Made by a program: the position numbers and the translations under genes
NCBI GenBank assembly: GCA_045601425.1
Contig: JAZRZP010000039.1
Coordinates: 1 to 18,127, forward strand
Direction of reading: 5' to 3'
DNA from: UBA1219 sp045601425
GTDB lineage: Bacteria > Bacteroidota > Bacteroidia > Bacteroidales > P3
Length of the DNA stretch: 18,127 bases
The notes under the pieces: generated by a model
The model's database searches: none
What the model was told of the DNA's origin: nothing
What the model saw: the letters and a program-made list of their open reading frames with translations, nothing else
Part shown: piece by piece, positions 5,883 through 13,911 of the stretch
Layout of the letters: each line of letters starts with the position of its first letter
Numbering within the stretch: position 1 is the first letter of the stretch

Positions 5883-6917
5883 CTAACGTTCCAGTTCCTT
5901 CAGTTTCCGTTCCAGTTCTTCAATACGTTTTGCCATGTTTTCGAGATTACGTTCGTAAACGTAAACCTTTTTCATTTTACGGGCATCGAGAGCCGGCGTT
6001 CCGAGCATCGTGCTGCCGTCCTTCACGGCACGCGTAACACCCGATTGTGCGGCGATGGTAACGCCGTCACCGACTTCGATATGACCTACTATTCCCACCT
6101 GACCTGCAACTACGCAGTTCTTCCCAACTTTCGAAGATCCGGCGACACCACACTGCGAAGCCATCACGGTATTTTCGCCAACTACCACATTGTGGGCTAT
6201 CTGGCACAAATTATCGAGTTTCACGCCTTTCTTCACGATGGTGGAGCCCAGTGTAGCACGGTCGATACAGGTATTGGCACCGATTTCCACATTGTCTTCG
6301 ATAACCACGTTGCCGATTTGAGAGACCTTGTCGTAACCGGAGCCATCACCTTTCGGGGCGAAGCCGAAGCCATCGGCTCCAATCACGACCCCTGCATGGA
6401 TGGTGCAGAAATTGCCTACGACATTGTTGTTGTAAACCTTAACGCCTGCAAAAAGAGTGGTCTTGTCGCCGATCTGCGTATTGTCGCCCACATATACCTG
6501 AGGGTATATTTTGGTGTTACTGCCTATTTTTGCATTTTCACCGATGTAGGCAAATTCGCCGACATAGCAGTTTTCGCCTATTGTTGCCGAGGGATGTATG
6601 AAAGCCTTGTCGGAAATTCCAGTCTTGTTGAGCTGCATTTCATTATAAATGTTGAGCAGTTGGGCGAAAGCCAGATAAGCATTTTCCACACGTATCAGAG
6701 TAGCCTGTACAGGGTATTCCGGAGCGAAATCCTTGTTTACAATCACTATCGAAGCCTTGGTTTCGTAAATGAAGTGTGTGTATTTGGGATTGGCCAAAAA
6801 CGAGAGGCCGCCAGCTTCACCATCTTCTATCTTGCAGAGTTTGGAGACTTCGACTTGTGGATTTCCTTCCACCGTTCCGCCAAGCATTTGTGCAATAAGT
6901 TTTGCTTCAAATTTCAT
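5883..6917 (-). CDS. lpxD: UDP-3-O-acylglucosamine N-acyltransferase
   Basis: This 344-residue enzyme carries out the third step of lipid A synthesis: transfer of a 3-hydroxyacyl chain from ACP to the 2-amino group of UDP-3-O-acylglucosamine. The N-terminal uridine-binding domain (about 1-98, with LSFLANPKYTHFI) precedes a left-handed beta-helix of hexapeptide repeats (about 103-300). The catalytic base is H242 in QIAHNVVVGENT, and GADGFGFAPKGDG (180-192) is typical of LpxD. A charged C-terminal helix (about 322-344, NMAKRIEELERKLKELER) completes the trimer. The gene is not in a lpxC/fabZ/lpxA cluster here; it stands alone behind its own promoter at the end of the long minus-strand gene run. 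Confidence 0.96.
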   Translation of the reverse strand: MKFEAKLIAQMLGGTVEGNPQVEVSKLCKIEDGEAGGLSFLANPKYTHFIYETKASIVIVNKDFAPEYPVQATLIRVENAYLAFAQLLNIYNEMQLNKTGISDKAFIHPSATIGENCYVGEFAYIGENAKIGSNTKIYPQVYVGDNTQIGDKTTLFAGVKVYNNNVVGNFCTIHAGVVIGADGFGFAPKGDGSGYDKVSQIGNVVIEDNVEIGANTCIDRATLGSTIVKKGVKLDNLCQIAHNVVVGENTVMASQCGVAGSSKVGKNCVVAGQVGIVGHIEVGDGVTIAAQSGVTRAVKDGSTMLGTPALDARKMKKVYVYERNLENMAKRIEELERKLKELER

Positions 6918-6982
6918 CTCTTATAGTGTATTTATTTAAATTACAATGCGTTATATATCACTTCCGTAAAAATTCCGTTTTG

Positions 6983-7013
6983 CAAAGATACTCATTTTTA
7001 TTGAACTGACAAA
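6983..7013 (-). promoter_or_regulatory. Promoter of lpxD, overlapping the 3' end of the HhH gene
   Basis: On the minus strand TTTG (7010-7013), 19 nt and TATCTTTG (6983-6990) match the Bacteroidota consensus. The -33 box lies inside the last codons of the preceding helix-hairpin-helix gene, whose stop is at 6998-7000. Confidence 0.78.
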
Positions 7014-7942
7014 TAAGGTTTCAATTTTTCGAACGTATCGTCGTATATCAGGTTTACTTTAAGCAAGTCGCTGACCGCCGTGAATTTGTTTCCGACCTCG
7101 CGGTATTTCACAATTGCCTTGGCTTGGTAGTAGTCAAGGTACGGGTGGCGTTTCAGCTGGTCGAGGGTAGCGGTGTTCAGATTTATCTTCCGCACATTTT
7201 CGGGATCAATTATTATGTTCGGTGCGACTTTTTCGTAAAGTTCCTGCGAGAAACCGTATATCTCAAGAAGCTGTTCAGACCGGCAGAAGCCTCCGAGTTG
7301 CTCACGATATTTCACGATGCGTTTCGCATATCCGCTTCCTATACCTCTCAACTGCTTCAAATCCGACGTATCGGCCGAGTTAAGTTCTATTTTTTTTACA
7401 TTTTCAGGTCTTTCAAACTTCTGGAAGGTGCTGTTTCTCGTCTCCTGCGGAATGTTTTCGCTATGTATTTCAATGTATTTTTCGAGTTGGGCATAATCAT
7501 TGTCGGAGATGAAAAATATCTTTTTAAGATCCTCTTTTTTGCGGAACACTCCACCTTTTTTCCGGTAATTGTCGAGTGCATTGGCCTGTTTTTCGCTGTA
7601 ACCCATTTTCATCCAGCCGTCGACAGGCAGAGTATTCGGGTCGAAGGTAAAAGGTTTAAGTTTACGTACAGCGGAGCGGTTAGGGCTGTTGTAGTCGAAA
7701 TTCCGGTAGTTGTACGGCTCGTAGGTTTCTTCTATTTCCGCCTTGTAACGTGCGACAGACTTTTCGTATTCGGAGAAATCGTAATTTTCGGTTTTCTGGC
7801 GAATCCAAGCCGGTCTTATCAGAATGACGGCTATTGCGGCTGTCAGAATTGCGAGCAACAAAAAAAATCCCCGTTTTTCGGATTGCGAAAAATTCAGGAA
7901 TGAGCGTTTCTGTCTTTCGTCGTTACCCATACGATTTTTCAT
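6998..7942 (-). CDS. Membrane-anchored protein with three ComEA-like helix-hairpin-helix modules
   Basis: This 314-residue protein has a basic N-terminus, one membrane segment (about 25-43, FFLLLAILTAAIAVILI), a charged spacer (50-95) and three helix-hairpin-helix modules: about 98-158 (FDPNTLPVDGWMKMGYSEKQ), 185-243 (IELNSADTSDLKQLRGIGSG) and 251-312 (INLNTATLDQLKRHPYLDYY). The second is the most canonical (LRGIGSGYAKRIVKYRE). The modules resemble the ComEA DNA-binding domain, so it could bind double-stranded DNA at the membrane, in uptake or repair; function in Bacteroidota is unproven. Its ATG overlaps the lptC stop by 4 nt (ATGA); a second in-frame ATG four codons on (7928-7930) is possible. 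It is the last gene of the long run before the lpxD promoter. Confidence 0.85.
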   Translation of the reverse strand: MKNRMGNDERQKRSFLNFSQSEKRGFFLLLAILTAAIAVILIRPAWIRQKTENYDFSEYEKSVARYKAEIEETYEPYNYRNFDYNSPNRSAVRKLKPFTFDPNTLPVDGWMKMGYSEKQANALDNYRKKGGVFRKKEDLKKIFFISDNDYAQLEKYIEIHSENIPQETRNSTFQKFERPENVKKIELNSADTSDLKQLRGIGSGYAKRIVKYREQLGGFCRSEQLLEIYGFSQELYEKVAPNIIIDPENVRKINLNTATLDQLKRHPYLDYYQAKAIVKYREVGNKFTAVSDLLKVNLIYDDTFEKLKPYLSVQ

Positions 7943-8526
7943 TCTTCGTTTTCAGGAAATTCATCGTCGTTCCATTCCAGCGTTCCCCGCTGGTGAATGA
8001 TATGCGGATTTTCGAAAGCGTCGTCGGATTCGAAGCCGTCGCCGTAAGTCACCCGCGAACCGTTGACCGACATGAGCGGGTTGTTTGTAAAGATTTTCTT
8101 GATGTTCTTGTTCCATACAAGTGTTTCCATGTATGTCGTGTCACCCGACTGATAGTCGATAATCACCACGTTGTTTCGGGCCTGCATAATGTTCTTCCGT
8201 TCCCAATCTATAGCATATTTCGATGAAAGAGAGGATTTTACATGCATGGTCGCATCAAAAAATCTTATGAATATTCCTTCTGGATATTCGGTTCGTGCAT
8301 TGTTTCCTGTGTATTTCCGTATCGAAGGGGCAGTAAGCTGCATCTGCACCCTGCCGTTCTTGCTCTGCAGTATTTCGGCATTTTTCACGGTCTGATATGG
8401 CATTTCCTTCTTGTCGAAAAATTTTATCTTATCCATATCGTTGCTGCACGAGGCAAGAAAAACCAGCACAACTCCCGCAAGGAGCGGGAGTTGTGAGATT
8501 TTTGCTATGATTCTTTCTGATTTCAA
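7939..8526 (-). CDS. lptC: LptC-like LPS export lipoprotein
   Basis: This 195-residue protein matches the LptC family. In the Lpt bridge LptC accepts LPS from the LptBFG transporter and hands it to LptA. The N-terminus carries a lipobox (LASC, Cys27), so here it is a lipoprotein rather than the transmembrane-anchored enterobacterial form; this is common in Bacteroidota. The beta-jellyroll region (about 45-175) includes NAEILQSKNGRVQMQLTAPS and YPEGIFIRFFDATMHVKSSL. A Glu/Asp-rich tail follows. It starts 6 nt after the TPR gene stop and overlaps the HhH gene by 4 nt, in the same run as the outer-membrane protein. The Lpt assignment rests on family resemblance, since other lpt genes are not in the window. 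Confidence 0.82.
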   Translation of the reverse strand: MKSERIIAKISQLPLLAGVVLVFLASCSNDMDKIKFFDKKEMPYQTVKNAEILQSKNGRVQMQLTAPSIRKYTGNNARTEYPEGIFIRFFDATMHVKSSLSSKYAIDWERKNIMQARNNVVIIDYQSGDTTYMETLVWNKNIKKIFTNNPLMSVNGSRVTYGDGFESDDAFENPHIIHQRGTLEWNDDEFPENEE

Positions 8527-8532
8527 GACAAA

Positions 8533-9861
8533 CTATCTGGTTCTGACAGTTGTTGTTTCACCAATCCAACCACCGACTGTAACTGAATGTCCGTCGATAA
8601 GGTTTTCCATGAAGGCATCTTCCTTGCTCGGAAAACGGGAAGAATACTGTCCGATGAGTTTGTTGGCGCGAGCCTGAACATCGGGCGAGGGGTCAATGTT
8701 GCGAGCCTTGACAGCCTTGTCGACAGCTGCCCAGTAACCGGCGCGTTTCATGGCGGGAGTATCGCCGCAGCTTGAAGATGATGATGCATAGAGTGATGCT
8801 ATTATAAGGTAAGGTTCACCGGAGTTCGGATTCAAGCCTGCTGCCTTGTAAGCGGCACTTCTAGCTGCCGAATAGCTGTGTGCACCTGCGTAGGCGTTGG
8901 CCAGACGCAAGTAAGCCTTGAACTTATCTTCGTCCTTTTCCAATCCGTTGGCAGCTTCCTGAAAGTAATCGGCTGCCTTGGAGTATTGTTTGTTGTTAAG
9001 GCAGAGATTTCCCATCAGATATGCGGTCTCTGCACTGGGAACCATGCTGTGCAAACGTTCCGTAGCATTGAAATACAGTTTGGAATCGATGCATTTCTTC
9101 GAATCCAGCAGGCTGCATATCTTGCGGAGCAGGTTGGTATCGTCGGGAGTTGCCTCGAATTTCTTTGCAAAGATTTCTTCAAGTTTATCGCATGAAGCGA
9201 AGGGAGAGAATCTCTGTTCCACCGTTGCCAATGCCTGACGGATTTTATCGTAGGACTTGTCTTCCGGGGCGGTATTGGCCAAAGAAGTTTCCAAAGCCGT
9301 ACTTGCGGTATTGTAATTGTCTATGATGAGGTCAACATCGGCTTTCTTTGCCACTGTAACATAATCAATTGTTGCTTCGAAATATTTGTCTATGTAAGCA
9401 GGGTCCACTTCAGCCGGGTTTTCAGCCATGGCTTCGGCAAAAATCGGGTAGTAGCGTTCAACGGCATTCTTGCCTTTGTAGCTGGCCATGTAGTAAGCCT
9501 TGCGGGCTTTGTTGAGTGCCGGTTCACCGAAATACCGTGCTCTGGTATCGAACATTCTGAAAAGTTCTTCCATCAATGTATCCCGACGGACAGGGTCTAT
9601 GCCTTTCTTGGTTATCAACGACTGCAGGATTTTAGCACCGTGAATGTAGAGATTCTTGCTGTAAGCTGGACAATATGTTACGGCTTCCTTCCATGGAGTA
9701 TAAGCATCGTCAAAGTTGTTCTGCTTGTAGAATTCGGTGTAAAGAGAAACGTTTTCGATGCATTTCAGACTGTCTTCAGGGGTTTTTCCGAATTTTTGTG
9801 CATTTGCTGAAAGTGTCAGCAGTGTAATGAGGGCAATGCCCAATATTGCTATTTTTTTCAT
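8533..9861 (-). CDS. Secreted tetratricopeptide-repeat protein
   Basis: This 442-residue protein has a clear signal peptide (MKKIAILGIALITLLTLSAN, cleavage after about residue 21). It is mostly alpha-helical with TPR-like repeats, best seen around 280-350 (ETAYLMGNLCLNNKQYSKAA, then KAYLRLANAYAGAHSYSAAR). The N-terminal half has YTEFYKQNNFDDAYTPWKEA, also TPR-like. The C-terminus VTVGGWIGETTTVRTR is a feature I recall from this Bacteroidales family. The likely location is the periplasm or inner face of the outer membrane, as a scaffold in a complex with the neighbouring outer-membrane protein and LptC (inference from order). It lies 17 nt after the barrel gene and 6 nt before lptC. Confidence 0.85.
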   Translation of the reverse strand: MKKIAILGIALITLLTLSANAQKFGKTPEDSLKCIENVSLYTEFYKQNNFDDAYTPWKEAVTYCPAYSKNLYIHGAKILQSLITKKGIDPVRRDTLMEELFRMFDTRARYFGEPALNKARKAYYMASYKGKNAVERYYPIFAEAMAENPAEVDPAYIDKYFEATIDYVTVAKKADVDLIIDNYNTASTALETSLANTAPEDKSYDKIRQALATVEQRFSPFASCDKLEEIFAKKFEATPDDTNLLRKICSLLDSKKCIDSKLYFNATERLHSMVPSAETAYLMGNLCLNNKQYSKAADYFQEAANGLEKDEDKFKAYLRLANAYAGAHSYSAARSAAYKAAGLNPNSGEPYLIIASLYASSSSSCGDTPAMKRAGYWAAVDKAVKARNIDPSPDVQARANKLIGQYSSRFPSKEDAFMENLIDGHSVTVGGWIGETTTVRTR

Positions 9862-9878
9862 TTTATTATTAGTGTTTA

Positions 9879-11195
9879 TTATTCATATTTGCGTTTCTTG
9901 AACCATGTGTCGCTGGTAGAGAGCGATATACCTATCTGTGCATATTTCTTGCACAGTACATCCGACTTTCCGTAACTTCCGTACTGGAAATTAAGATTTA
10001 CAAACGATTTCAGTTTGCGTACAGGGAACGACAGACCGCAATGCACTCCGTAGTCGTCGATACGCTGCCCGAGAAATTCTGTTTTTCCGATTTCGCAGTG
10101 AACGCCGGCACGGTACGACATCCGCTGGTAGTATTTCGAGGACGTGCGGTCGCTGCGTTTTTCAAAGCCGAGTGCAACCCTGTAGTTCGGCACATATTTT
10201 ATGGCCTTATCGTCCCAATTTCCGAAAAGGAAGATATTTTCATCTTCGGTGTACTTGGCACCATTCCATCCGGAGTATGTGAAATCCGCTCCTACCATCC
10301 ATTTGTCATTCTGAACAAAAGCTATGCCGAAGCCTATCGACAGAGGAAGTTCCAAAGTACTGGCATACTCCCCTGTTTCTGTACCGATGGGGAATACCGT
10401 ATCTCGTACGTATTGTGTCGTTCCGTAATTGAGGAACGTGTACTGTGTGGAGTGGTCTTCGACATTCAGTTTGAAAGGCAGAGAGGCCGTGAGGCCGAAA
10501 ATCCATGTTTGCCTGTCGTTCGGTGAAAGTGTGTATTGCAAACCGAGATCGACAGAAACGTTCCTGACTGAGGTTTCCTTTATCTTCATTGAGTTCATAA
10601 CATACGCCGAGTCGGGGAATTCGTAAGTTATGGCACGCGTTATGTTTCCGAAAAGGAAGTTCGTGTTGAACCCGAACGAGAGATTTTGCGTTATCGCGAA
10701 GGCATTGCCCCAGTAAATCTTGTTCACGCCACCGTTGCCGTCAAATATGGTTCGGGCGGTGCCGAGCAGAGTGTCCGGATTATCTATTGATGACTTGTAG
10801 CTTACGTCGCTCCAAGGTATGAGACCGATGCTTGTCTTCCACCAGCGGAATATCGGGAATCCGAAAGTGAGGTGGGAAAGTCCGCCGTCGGCATCAAAAA
10901 GAGTCTGACCATTGTTGGAAAGTTGCGAGAAATCGAACTCCAGACCGATGTCGAATACGAAGGAATTAGTGTCGATGGCAGTATAGGAAGCCGGATTGCC
11001 GGTATTGATCATGAAATTGTTTCTAACGGTATATGAAAGTCCTCCCATTGAATTGGTGTATGAATTCAGGAAAGAACCTTTCATTTCGCCTATTCCGAAC
11101 TGAGAGTATGGCGAGTTGATGCCGTTCTGTGCAAGGATACTTCCCGACAGGGAAGTCAGCAATAGCATTGATAATATTTTAAACGCTTTTCTCAT
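9879..11195 (-). CDS. Outer-membrane beta-barrel protein
   Basis: This 438-residue protein has a signal peptide (cleavage near AQ at 22-23), many amphipathic beta-strands with aromatic girdles (SVDLGLQYTLSPNDRQTWIF, MVGADFTYSGWN) and the conserved start NGINSPYSQFGIGEMKG. It ends WFKKRKYE, a terminal pattern I recall from a family of Bacteroidota outer-membrane proteins of FadL/OmpP1-like appearance. Substrate and role are unknown. Its ATG (11193-11195) lies inside the end of coaX, overlapping by 17 nt, and the TPR gene follows by 17 nt. The coaX/barrel/TPR/lptC order is one I associate with Bacteroidales genomes, suggesting a shared envelope function. Confidence 0.85.
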   Translation of the reverse strand: MRKAFKILSMLLLTSLSGSILAQNGINSPYSQFGIGEMKGSFLNSYTNSMGGLSYTVRNNFMINTGNPASYTAIDTNSFVFDIGLEFDFSQLSNNGQTLFDADGGLSHLTFGFPIFRWWKTSIGLIPWSDVSYKSSIDNPDTLLGTARTIFDGNGGVNKIYWGNAFAITQNLSFGFNTNFLFGNITRAITYEFPDSAYVMNSMKIKETSVRNVSVDLGLQYTLSPNDRQTWIFGLTASLPFKLNVEDHSTQYTFLNYGTTQYVRDTVFPIGTETGEYASTLELPLSIGFGIAFVQNDKWMVGADFTYSGWNGAKYTEDENIFLFGNWDDKAIKYVPNYRVALGFEKRSDRTSSKYYQRMSYRAGVHCEIGKTEFLGQRIDDYGVHCGLSFPVRKLKSFVNLNFQYGSYGKSDVLCKKYAQIGISLSTSDTWFKKRKYE

Positions 11196-11907
11196 TGTAT
11201 TTCAGTATTTCGTTTAATCCCGCGATTGCCAGTTCTGCATCTTGCACGTGGTCAAAACCCAGTTGTTTTTCTAGGAAATCTGAATCGCCTCCAGTTATGA
11301 GTACCTTCAAGCCGTCGAATCTTACTCTGTACCGGTTTACAAAACCGTCGAGTTCAAGCACTGTTCCGTTTACGACGCCTGAAAGTATTGACTGTGCAGT
11401 GCTTTTGCCAATCAGCTGTGGCTGAAAACCGGCATTCGCAACCTTTAATAACGGAAGTTTTTCCGTAAAAGTATGCAGGGCATTAAATTTCATTGCCAGT
11501 CCGGGCAAAATAGCTCCGCCATGGTAAACAGAATTGCTGTCGATGAAATCTACGGTTATGCATGTACCGACATCGATGACGAGACAATTCTGCCGAGGAA
11601 AAACAGCTGTCGCTCCCACTGCGGCGGCAATCCTATCGGGGCCGAGCGTTTCGGGAGTTTCATAGTCTATCTTTACCGGCAGGGGCAATTCTGACGAAAG
11701 TTCCAACACACGCACGTCTTCCGGTACGATGTCAAGTATGTCAAAGTCTTTCCCTACATTGGAAATCAGAACATTGTCGATGGGGAAAAAGCTGAAAAGT
11801 TCTTCAAAAAAGCATTTGCTGTCGGCGACACCGGAGTCTACGATTCTGTCATTGTCGAATAGTGCGAATTTGATTCTTGTGTTTCCGCTGTCTATAACCA
11901 GATTCAT
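11179..11907 (-). CDS. coaX: Type III pantothenate kinase
   Basis: This 242-residue CoaX-type enzyme phosphorylates pantothenate with ATP, the first step of CoA synthesis. The ASKHA fold is visible: MNLVIDSGNTRIKFALFD (phosphate-1 motif, D6), TLGPDRIAAAVGA (pantothenate region, 87-99), LVIDVGTCITVDFID (phosphate-2, D112), GAILPGLAMKFNALHTFTEK (131-150) and LITGGDSDFL near the C-terminus. The start at MNLVIDSGN is the family's usual one; the frame is open for 31 codons upstream, but that stretch overlaps pth and looks like no CoaX. Its 3' end overlaps the outer-membrane gene by 17 nt. This type is insensitive to CoA feedback and potassium-dependent (family knowledge). Confidence 0.95.
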   Translation of the reverse strand: MNLVIDSGNTRIKFALFDNDRIVDSGVADSKCFFEELFSFFPIDNVLISNVGKDFDILDIVPEDVRVLELSSELPLPVKIDYETPETLGPDRIAAAVGATAVFPRQNCLVIDVGTCITVDFIDSNSVYHGGAILPGLAMKFNALHTFTEKLPLLKVANAGFQPQLIGKSTAQSILSGVVNGTVLELDGFVNRYRVRFDGLKVLITGGDSDFLEKQLGFDHVQDAELAIAGLNEILKYNEKSV

Positions 11908-11918
11908 CGCTGCGAGGG

Positions 11919-12542
11919 TTATTTTTTGTTGAACAGATTCATTGTGCGTTCCACACCGAGCGTGGCGAAGGACTTGATGATTTCGCAGGCGGTGTCGCAT
12001 TTTTCCTCAATGAGAGAGAGTTCTTCGGGAGGGAATTGACCGAGGACGTAATCGATTTGGCGTCCGCGAGGGAAATTGTCGCCTATGCCCACCCTGAGGC
12101 GTGCGTAATCCTGCGTTCCGATCATTTCCTCAATGTTTGTCAGTCCATTGTGTCCTCCGGCGCTGCCCTTGGCCTTGAGGCGTAGCGTACCTGCCGGCAG
12201 TGCGAGGTCGTCGACTATGACGAGAAGATTTCCCTTCTGCACCTTTTCTGCCGAAAGCCAGTATTTAACGGCTTTTCCGCTGAGGTTCATGTAGGTGGTG
12301 GGCTTCAGCAGGACGAGCGTTCTGCCCTTGTACTTCATTTCGGCACGATAGGCATGACGGTCGAGAGAGAAAGAGCAGCCGTTGTCTTTTGCGAGTCTGT
12401 CGACCACCATGAAACCCGCATTGTGCCGCGTGCCTTCGTATTCGCTGCCCACGTTGCCTAAACCAACAACAAGATATTTCATCGGATCCGGAAGTTTATC
12501 GGTTGATTTGCTGAAATTGAAAAGTTTACCAAGCCACCCCAT
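11919..12542 (-). CDS. pth: Peptidyl-tRNA hydrolase
   Basis: This 207-residue Pth cleaves peptidyl-tRNA released from stalled ribosomes. The core starts at residue 21 (MKYLVVGLGNVGSEYEGTRH). Active-site residues are visible: N30 in GLGN, the catalytic His H40 in TRHNAGF, N86 in TYMNLSG, the Asp at 111 in IVDDLALPAG and N132 in GGHNGLTN. I chose the upstream ATG (12540-12542): it sits 1 nt after the preceding stop (TGAtATG) and gives a 20-residue extension GWLGKLFNFSKSTDKLPDP, which I recall as a frequent type of Pth extension in this phylum. The alternative is the ATG at 12480-12482, giving a standard 187-residue protein. Confidence 0.93.
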   Translation of the reverse strand: MGWLGKLFNFSKSTDKLPDPMKYLVVGLGNVGSEYEGTRHNAGFMVVDRLAKDNGCSFSLDRHAYRAEMKYKGRTLVLLKPTTYMNLSGKAVKYWLSAEKVQKGNLLVIVDDLALPAGTLRLKAKGSAGGHNGLTNIEEMIGTQDYARLRVGIGDNFPRGRQIDYVLGQFPPEELSLIEEKCDTACEIIKSFATLGVERTMNLFNKK

Positions 12543-12543
12543 A

Positions 12544-13434
12544 TCAATAAACGCCTTTCTGGTGAAGTTCCCCGAGACGTGCGACTACCATCGGACGGTC
12601 TTCCTTGTAGGTAACGCCGAACCATTGTGCCGAAGTCTTCAGAACCTTCATGGTTGCGTAACCGCTGTTGATGAAGGTGTTTACCGCGAAGGGTATATAG
12701 TATTCGGATTTCAGTTCGTTGCCGGATTTTCTGAGGAATTCGACGAAAAGCTTTTCCGATTCGGCAAAGTAATCGGGAGTGAATCCGAAGAGGTTCATTG
12801 ACACAATGGCGTCTTCGGGGAGCGGGTTGTCGTTTCCGTCGGCATCCTTGTAGGCGATACCGTCTGCGGTACGCGATATGGAAGTCCTTTCGGTCATGGA
12901 GACGAGATTGCCGTCACCGTCGAGATTGCAGACACCGCGTGATACTGAGCCGTTTTCCGAAAGGGTGTTCTTGAGCTGATAGCCCACCATGCAGTATTTT
13001 CCGCGGGAATTTTCAAGAGTTTTGAGATGTTCTGCAATCACACGGAAGGCATCCTGACCGTAAAAATCGTCGGCGTTGATGATGGCAAAAGGTTCTCCGA
13101 TGACATCCTTTGCCATGAGTATGGCATGGTTGGTACCCCAAGGTTTTTCGCGGCCTTCGGGGACTTTGAACCCTTCGGGGAGTTTGTCAAGTTCCTGAAA
13201 GACATATTTCATCTCTATCTGATTGCCGAACCGTTCGGGAGTGAATATTTTCCTGAATTCGCTTTCGAAGCTGTGACGGATGACGAATACCACCTTGCCG
13301 AATCCGGTGCAGATAGCGTCTTTTATGGAATAATCCATGATTGTCTCCCCGTTGGGGCCTACTCCGTCGAGCTGCTTCAGTCCTCCGTAACGGGAGCCCA
13401 TTCCTGCTGCCAATACTAATAAAGTCGGTTTCAT
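12544..13434 (-). CDS. Nucleotidyltransferase (sugar-phosphate type)
   Basis: This 296-residue protein is a GT-A-fold nucleotidyltransferase. The N-terminal LVLAAGMGSRYGGLKQLDGV holds the GxGxR-type nucleotide loop with the following Lys, PWGTNHAILMAKD (98-110) matches the base-binding GT-HA motif, and INADDFYG (119-126) carries the metal-binding Asp. DDFYG rather than the GDxL of glucose-1-phosphate thymidylyltransferases points to another subgroup of unknown substrate. There are also resemblances to licC-type and mannose-1-phosphate enzymes. No sugar pathway partner is nearby; it sits between tadA and pth and overlaps neither (1 nt before pth, 22 nt after tadA). Confidence 0.85.
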   Translation of the reverse strand: MKPTLLVLAAGMGSRYGGLKQLDGVGPNGETIMDYSIKDAICTGFGKVVFVIRHSFESEFRKIFTPERFGNQIEMKYVFQELDKLPEGFKVPEGREKPWGTNHAILMAKDVIGEPFAIINADDFYGQDAFRVIAEHLKTLENSRGKYCMVGYQLKNTLSENGSVSRGVCNLDGDGNLVSMTERTSISRTADGIAYKDADGNDNPLPEDAIVSMNLFGFTPDYFAESEKLFVEFLRKSGNELKSEYYIPFAVNTFINSGYATMKVLKTSAQWFGVTYKEDRPMVVARLGELHQKGVY

Positions 13435-13456
13435 ATTGTTCTATTAAAAAAATGCT

Positions 13457-13909
13457 TTATGGTTTACGTTTCTTTTCAAAAAATTGTTTCAAGAGAAGTT
13501 CCGAAGCATCGGATTTCAAGCCTGCTGCGACGGAGGTTTTCGGGTGAAGGATATTCTCTGAAAGGCGGGAATATCCGCGTTTGGGGTCGGAAGCGCCGAA
13601 TACTATCCGTCCGATCTGAGTCCAAGCCAGAGCTCCGGCACACATGACACATGGTTCGAGGGTAACATATAACGTACAGTTGTTCAGATACTTGCCTCCA
13701 ACAACGCCTGTCGCCGAAGTTATGGCGAGCATTTCCGCATGAGCCGTGGCATCGTGGAGCTGCTCGGTGCTGTTGTGAGCTTTGGCAATCACCTTGTCTC
13801 CGCAGGCAATCACCGCTCCCACAGGGATTTCGTCTTCATCGAAGGCGGCACGGGCTTCTTTCATGGCCATGTCCATGAAATATTCGTCAGAAATGTCAAA
13901 GATATCCAT
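13457..13909 (-). CDS. tadA: tRNA adenosine(34) deaminase / CMP-dCMP deaminase family
   Basis: This 150-residue enzyme deaminates A34 to inosine in the wobble position of tRNA-Arg(ACG), needed to read CGN codons. Zinc and catalytic residues are in place: HAE (H57, E59) in DATAHAEMLAI, and PCVMC (C87, C90) in LYVTLEPCVMCAGALAWTQI, followed by IGRIVFGASDPKRG. The start MDIFDISDEYFMDMAMKEAR is chosen because the 49 residues available further upstream in the frame lack family features and overlap the preceding gene. It begins 2 nt after the LolA-like gene. A related guanine deaminase function cannot be excluded, but the C-terminal pattern fits TadA. Confidence 0.93.
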   Translation of the reverse strand: MDIFDISDEYFMDMAMKEARAAFDEDEIPVGAVIACGDKVIAKAHNSTEQLHDATAHAEMLAITSATGVVGGKYLNNCTLYVTLEPCVMCAGALAWTQIGRIVFGASDPKRGYSRLSENILHPKTSVAAGLKSDASELLLKQFFEKKRKP

Positions 13910-13911
13910 GT

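Noticed and set aside
11908..12000. N-terminal extension of coaX
   Set aside because: It overlaps the end of pth, and the family begins at the MNLVIDSGN strand.
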